Source of the DNA: Peptococcaceae bacterium
Lineage (GTDB): Bacteria > Bacillota > Peptococcia > DRI-13 > PHAD01
Reading direction: 5' to 3'
DNA: 64,000 bases
Assembly (NCBI GenBank): GCA_024655825.1
Contig: JANLFJ010000017.1
Location: 1-64,000 of the forward strand
Shown piece after piece: positions 61,937 to 64,000 of the stretch. The position numbers and the translations under genes are program-made. Under the pieces are notes generated by a model that did no database searches, had not been told where the DNA came from, and was given only the letters and a program-made list of their open reading frames with translations. The first letter of the stretch is position 1; each line of letters begins with the position of its first letter.

Positions 61937-62389
61937 TCAGGAATAAAGATCAACCAGCAGCCCGCGGATCTGGTCCAGTTTTGACAATAAGGCCACCTGG
62001 TTTTTTTGCTGCCTCAGCACCAAGGAGGAAAGTTCCTCAAGTTCGGATTCTACTTTTTTAATAATCTGAAGGACCTTTGTTTTTCCCTGCCTCGTCCGTG
62101 CCGTCTCTTCCTTCAACTGGTAAAGCTGCCCCTGGGTTTGCCGGAGAAAATCCTTTAAGGTGTCCTTGTAGTTCTTAAGTTCGTATACGGAAAAACTGTT
62201 AGCCAGGCGGCGACCGGTTTCATCGAGCTTTTTCAAAAGCTGCTCAATGTCGCCCGGCAGTTTTTCCCGGTGATATTTTTCCAGTTCATCAGGAAAATCC
62301 TTTGTCACGGGCGCCGCCGTTTTCACTTTTACGTCAGCCGGTTTCGCTGTTTTAGTGTTTTTGGCTCGCGGCCTGTTTTGTATGCGCAT
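61937..62389 (-). CDS. yaaR: YaaR-family (DUF327) protein
   Basis: This is a 150-residue helical protein: basic N-terminus (RIQNRPRAKNTKTAKPADVK), then PGDIEQLLKKLDETGRRLAN, SFSVYELKNYKDTLKDFLRQ and a final coil ending in KLDQIRGLLVDLYS. The family's role is unknown. It keeps its place between yaaQ and holB. Confidence 0.88.
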   Translation of the reverse strand: MRIQNRPRAKNTKTAKPADVKVKTAAPVTKDFPDELEKYHREKLPGDIEQLLKKLDETGRRLANSFSVYELKNYKDTLKDFLRQTQGQLYQLKEETARTRQGKTKVLQIIKKVESELEELSSLVLRQQKNQVALLSKLDQIRGLLVDLYS

Positions 62390-62404
62390 GGTTCGGTCAC
62401 CCGC

Positions 62405-62737
62405 TTAAAACTTTACACTTTTTTCCACATCGACAACAAAAACCGCAGCGCCGCCCACCATAACTTCCACCGGATAGGAAAGAAAAGGCTCCGCTGGCCC
62501 AGGTAAAGGCGGGATCGGTGTAATAAACTGCTTGCGGGATTGGCAGATATTGCCAATAACCTGTATGACATCATCCACCTGCTGCTGCTCCACCCCAATC
62601 AGCAGGGTAGTGTTGCCCTTCTTGAGAAAACCGCCTGTGCTGGCTAGCTTTGTAACCCTGTATTCTTTTTTCATCAATTCCTCCAGCAGGGTATGAGCAT
62701 CCTTATTGTCAGAAACAACGCAGATAATGAGTTTCAT
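62405..62737 (-). CDS. darA: Cyclic di-AMP receptor (YaaQ/DarA/PstA family)
   Basis: This is a 110-residue PII-like protein: KLIICVVSDNKDAHTLLEEL, KKEYRVTKLASTGGFLKKGN and TTLLIGVEQQQVDDVIQVIG, followed by VGGAAVFVVDVEKSVKF. Family members bind c-di-AMP at the trimer interface, with the T-G-G-F loop at the site. Targets are unknown in most species. It is part of the conserved yaaQ-yaaR-holB string. Confidence 0.92.
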   Translation of the reverse strand: MKLIICVVSDNKDAHTLLEELMKKEYRVTKLASTGGFLKKGNTTLLIGVEQQQVDDVIQVIGNICQSRKQFITPIPPLPGPAEPFLSYPVEVMVGGAAVFVVDVEKSVKF

Positions 62738-62787
62738 TACCAGCCCCCCTTGTATAAAGAATTAATAATGCCGTTATATTCTTTACT

Positions 62788-64000
62788 TTATTCTTCCAAC
62801 AGAACCGAGAGCTTTTTGTCAGGTGAAAGGCCCTGGATGAGGAGACGGCATCCTTGCGCCCACTCTAAATAATCAAGGTGCCGTTTTCGGATGATCTCCC
62901 CCGGCCACACAACCGGTATTCCTGGAGGGGAAATAGTTAAGGACTTCCCCGCTGTTCGTCCCTCCGCCTCTCTGAAACCGATCTCTTCCTTAGGCCGGCT
63001 GAACACCTGGCGCGGAGCCATGATAATTTCTCTTTTTTCCCCTTCGAAACCAGCCCCGCTTTTTATGGAACGCAAGGGACTTCTTTTTCTACAGCGTCTT
63101 AGCCTGTCCAGGACGTGGACTGTCCTGTCAATGTCATGCCGGCTGTGGCCAGTATTGATAAGGAAAAGGACAAAGTAATAGCTGCTTTGCTCTACTTCTA
63201 TCCCTTTTTTCCTCAACAGCGAAGCCAGTTCCCAGCCGGTCAGCCCCAGTTCGGCTGCAGAAACAATCAATCGCATCGGGTCGCAAAACCAGCCTTCTTC
63301 CCTGTTCGCCTCGTATACACGATAACCCTGCAAGCCGTGAACGGCATGACGCATCCTTTCCGTTAGTTCCACCGCCTTCGCGATCAGGGCTTCGCCGCTT
63401 GCGCTCATTTGACCCTGAACGGCGTCAAGCGAGGCCAGCAGCAAATACGACGGGCTGGTCGTTTGTAAAATATCCAGCGCTCCCTGGACAGAATCGACCC
63501 ATTTTTTATCGTTCACGTGGAGCATGCTGGCTTGAGTCAATGCGGCCAGCGTTTTGTGAGTGCTGTGCACAACAATATCCGGTTTGTTTTTTTGGGCGGA
63601 AAAAGCCGCTTCCTTGAAAAAATACAAATGTGCGCCGTGGGCCTCGTCAACGATCAAGGGAAGCCGCCTGTTTCGAACAACCCGTGACAGCTTGTAAATG
63701 TCCCCGCCAATTCCCTGGTAACTGGGATGAGTAAGAATAACCGCCTCGCAGTGCTTATGCTCTTCAAGCAATTCCATGAGTTTATCTGCCCTGAGACCGA
63801 GTGGAATTCCCCATTCGGGATCTATTTCCACAGGAGCCGGTACCGGTATGCCGCCGCTTAAAACAAGGCCATTTATTACCGAAACATGGGAGTTCCCGGG
63901 AACGATTATTTTTCCCCCGGGTTTGTTAACAGCGAGCAGCGCTGCATGAAGGCCAACAGTTGAGCCGTTAATCAAAAAAAAGGTTTTTTCGGCGCCAAAT
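62788..64000 (-). CDS. Orn/Lys/Arg decarboxylase-family PLP enzyme (YaaO-like), 5' end beyond the window
   Basis: The frame runs through the window edge (FGAEKTFFLINGSTVGLHAA), so the N-terminus is missing; about 404 residues are visible. PLP residues: Asp in PLIVDEAHGAHLYF and Lys in VVHSTHKTLAALTQASMLH. The C-terminal domain has PPGIPVVWPGEII, typical of the family. Relatives decarboxylate arginine, lysine or ornithine. It stands where B. subtilis has yaaO, next to yaaQ. Confidence 0.9.
   Translation of the reverse strand, partial: FGAEKTFFLINGSTVGLHAALLAVNKPGGKIIVPGNSHVSVINGLVLSGGIPVPAPVEIDPEWGIPLGLRADKLMELLEEHKHCEAVILTHPSYQGIGGDIYKLSRVVRNRRLPLIVDEAHGAHLYFFKEAAFSAQKNKPDIVVHSTHKTLAALTQASMLHVNDKKWVDSVQGALDILQTTSPSYLLLASLDAVQGQMSASGEALIAKAVELTERMRHAVHGLQGYRVYEANREEGWFCDPMRLIVSAAELGLTGWELASLLRKKGIEVEQSSYYFVLFLINTGHSRHDIDRTVHVLDRLRRCRKRSPLRSIKSGAGFEGEKREIIMAPRQVFSRPKEEIGFREAEGRTAGKSLTISPPGIPVVWPGEIIRKRHLDYLEWAQGCRLLIQGLSPDKKLSVLLEE

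Overview
The window looks like the chromosome of an endospore-forming, Gram-positive anaerobe of the Clostridia, most likely a Peptococcaceae/Desulfotomaculales-type organism (inference). The support is spoIIR, yabG, cotJABC, a DUF3794/LysM spore-type protein, a SleB-like hydrolase, veg, a T-box leader, a TPP riboswitch, selenocysteine genes and a KamA-type radical-SAM aminomutase. No rRNA or tRNA gene was recognised. Most genes lie on the minus strand.

Layout. 0-6.8 kb: a Trk potassium uptake pair (trkA-trkH), an EamA exporter, an orphan soluble PAS histidine kinase and a GNAT acetyltransferase. 6.8-14.1 kb: an alpha-glucan/trehalose block with treT, treZ, a GH57 protein that appears to start at CTG, and a GH13 protein. 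14.2-17.2 kb: a TPP-riboswitch-controlled thiW-thiD-thiC operon. 17.2-20.6 kb: a scarred stretch with an HD hydrolase cut before its HD motif, a truncated DUF4143 protein and a degenerate second cotJC tail, all beside an intact cotJABC operon. 20.7-31.2 kb: housekeeping genes (kamA, rnhA, a DUF3048 lipoprotein, a copper-amine-oxidase-N protein, a Na/Pi cotransporter, an L,D-transpeptidase), then spoIIR-selA-selD, where selD is itself read through an in-frame UGA.

31.4-41.3 kb and 58.2-64 kb are two halves of the origin-proximal block known from Bacillus subtilis (yaaO/yaaQ/yaaR-holB-yaaT-yabA-yabB-rsmI | abrB-metG-tatD-yabE-rsmA-yabG-veg). The block is split exactly between rsmI and abrB by about 16.7 kb of accessory DNA (about 41.4-58.15 kb). 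This island holds a SWIM/SNF2 pair, a VapBC-type and a RelBE/ParDE-type toxin-antitoxin module in divergent orientation, a 2032-residue SLH surface protein with a Cys-rich small gene and a two-HTH regulator upstream, a repeat-rich gap, and a large serine recombinase with a small companion ORF.

The least explained signal is a two-hairpin element at 41406-41503 and 46943-47036. Its 54-nt core is nearly identical in both copies, and both base differences keep the stem paired. Each core is followed by a 15-bp hairpin of different sequence. A weaker, partial relative (58061-58110) sits at the right edge of the island. The copies mark the left edge, an internal joint and the right edge of the accessory DNA, so they may be cassette boundaries, recombination sites or a structured 3'-end RNA.
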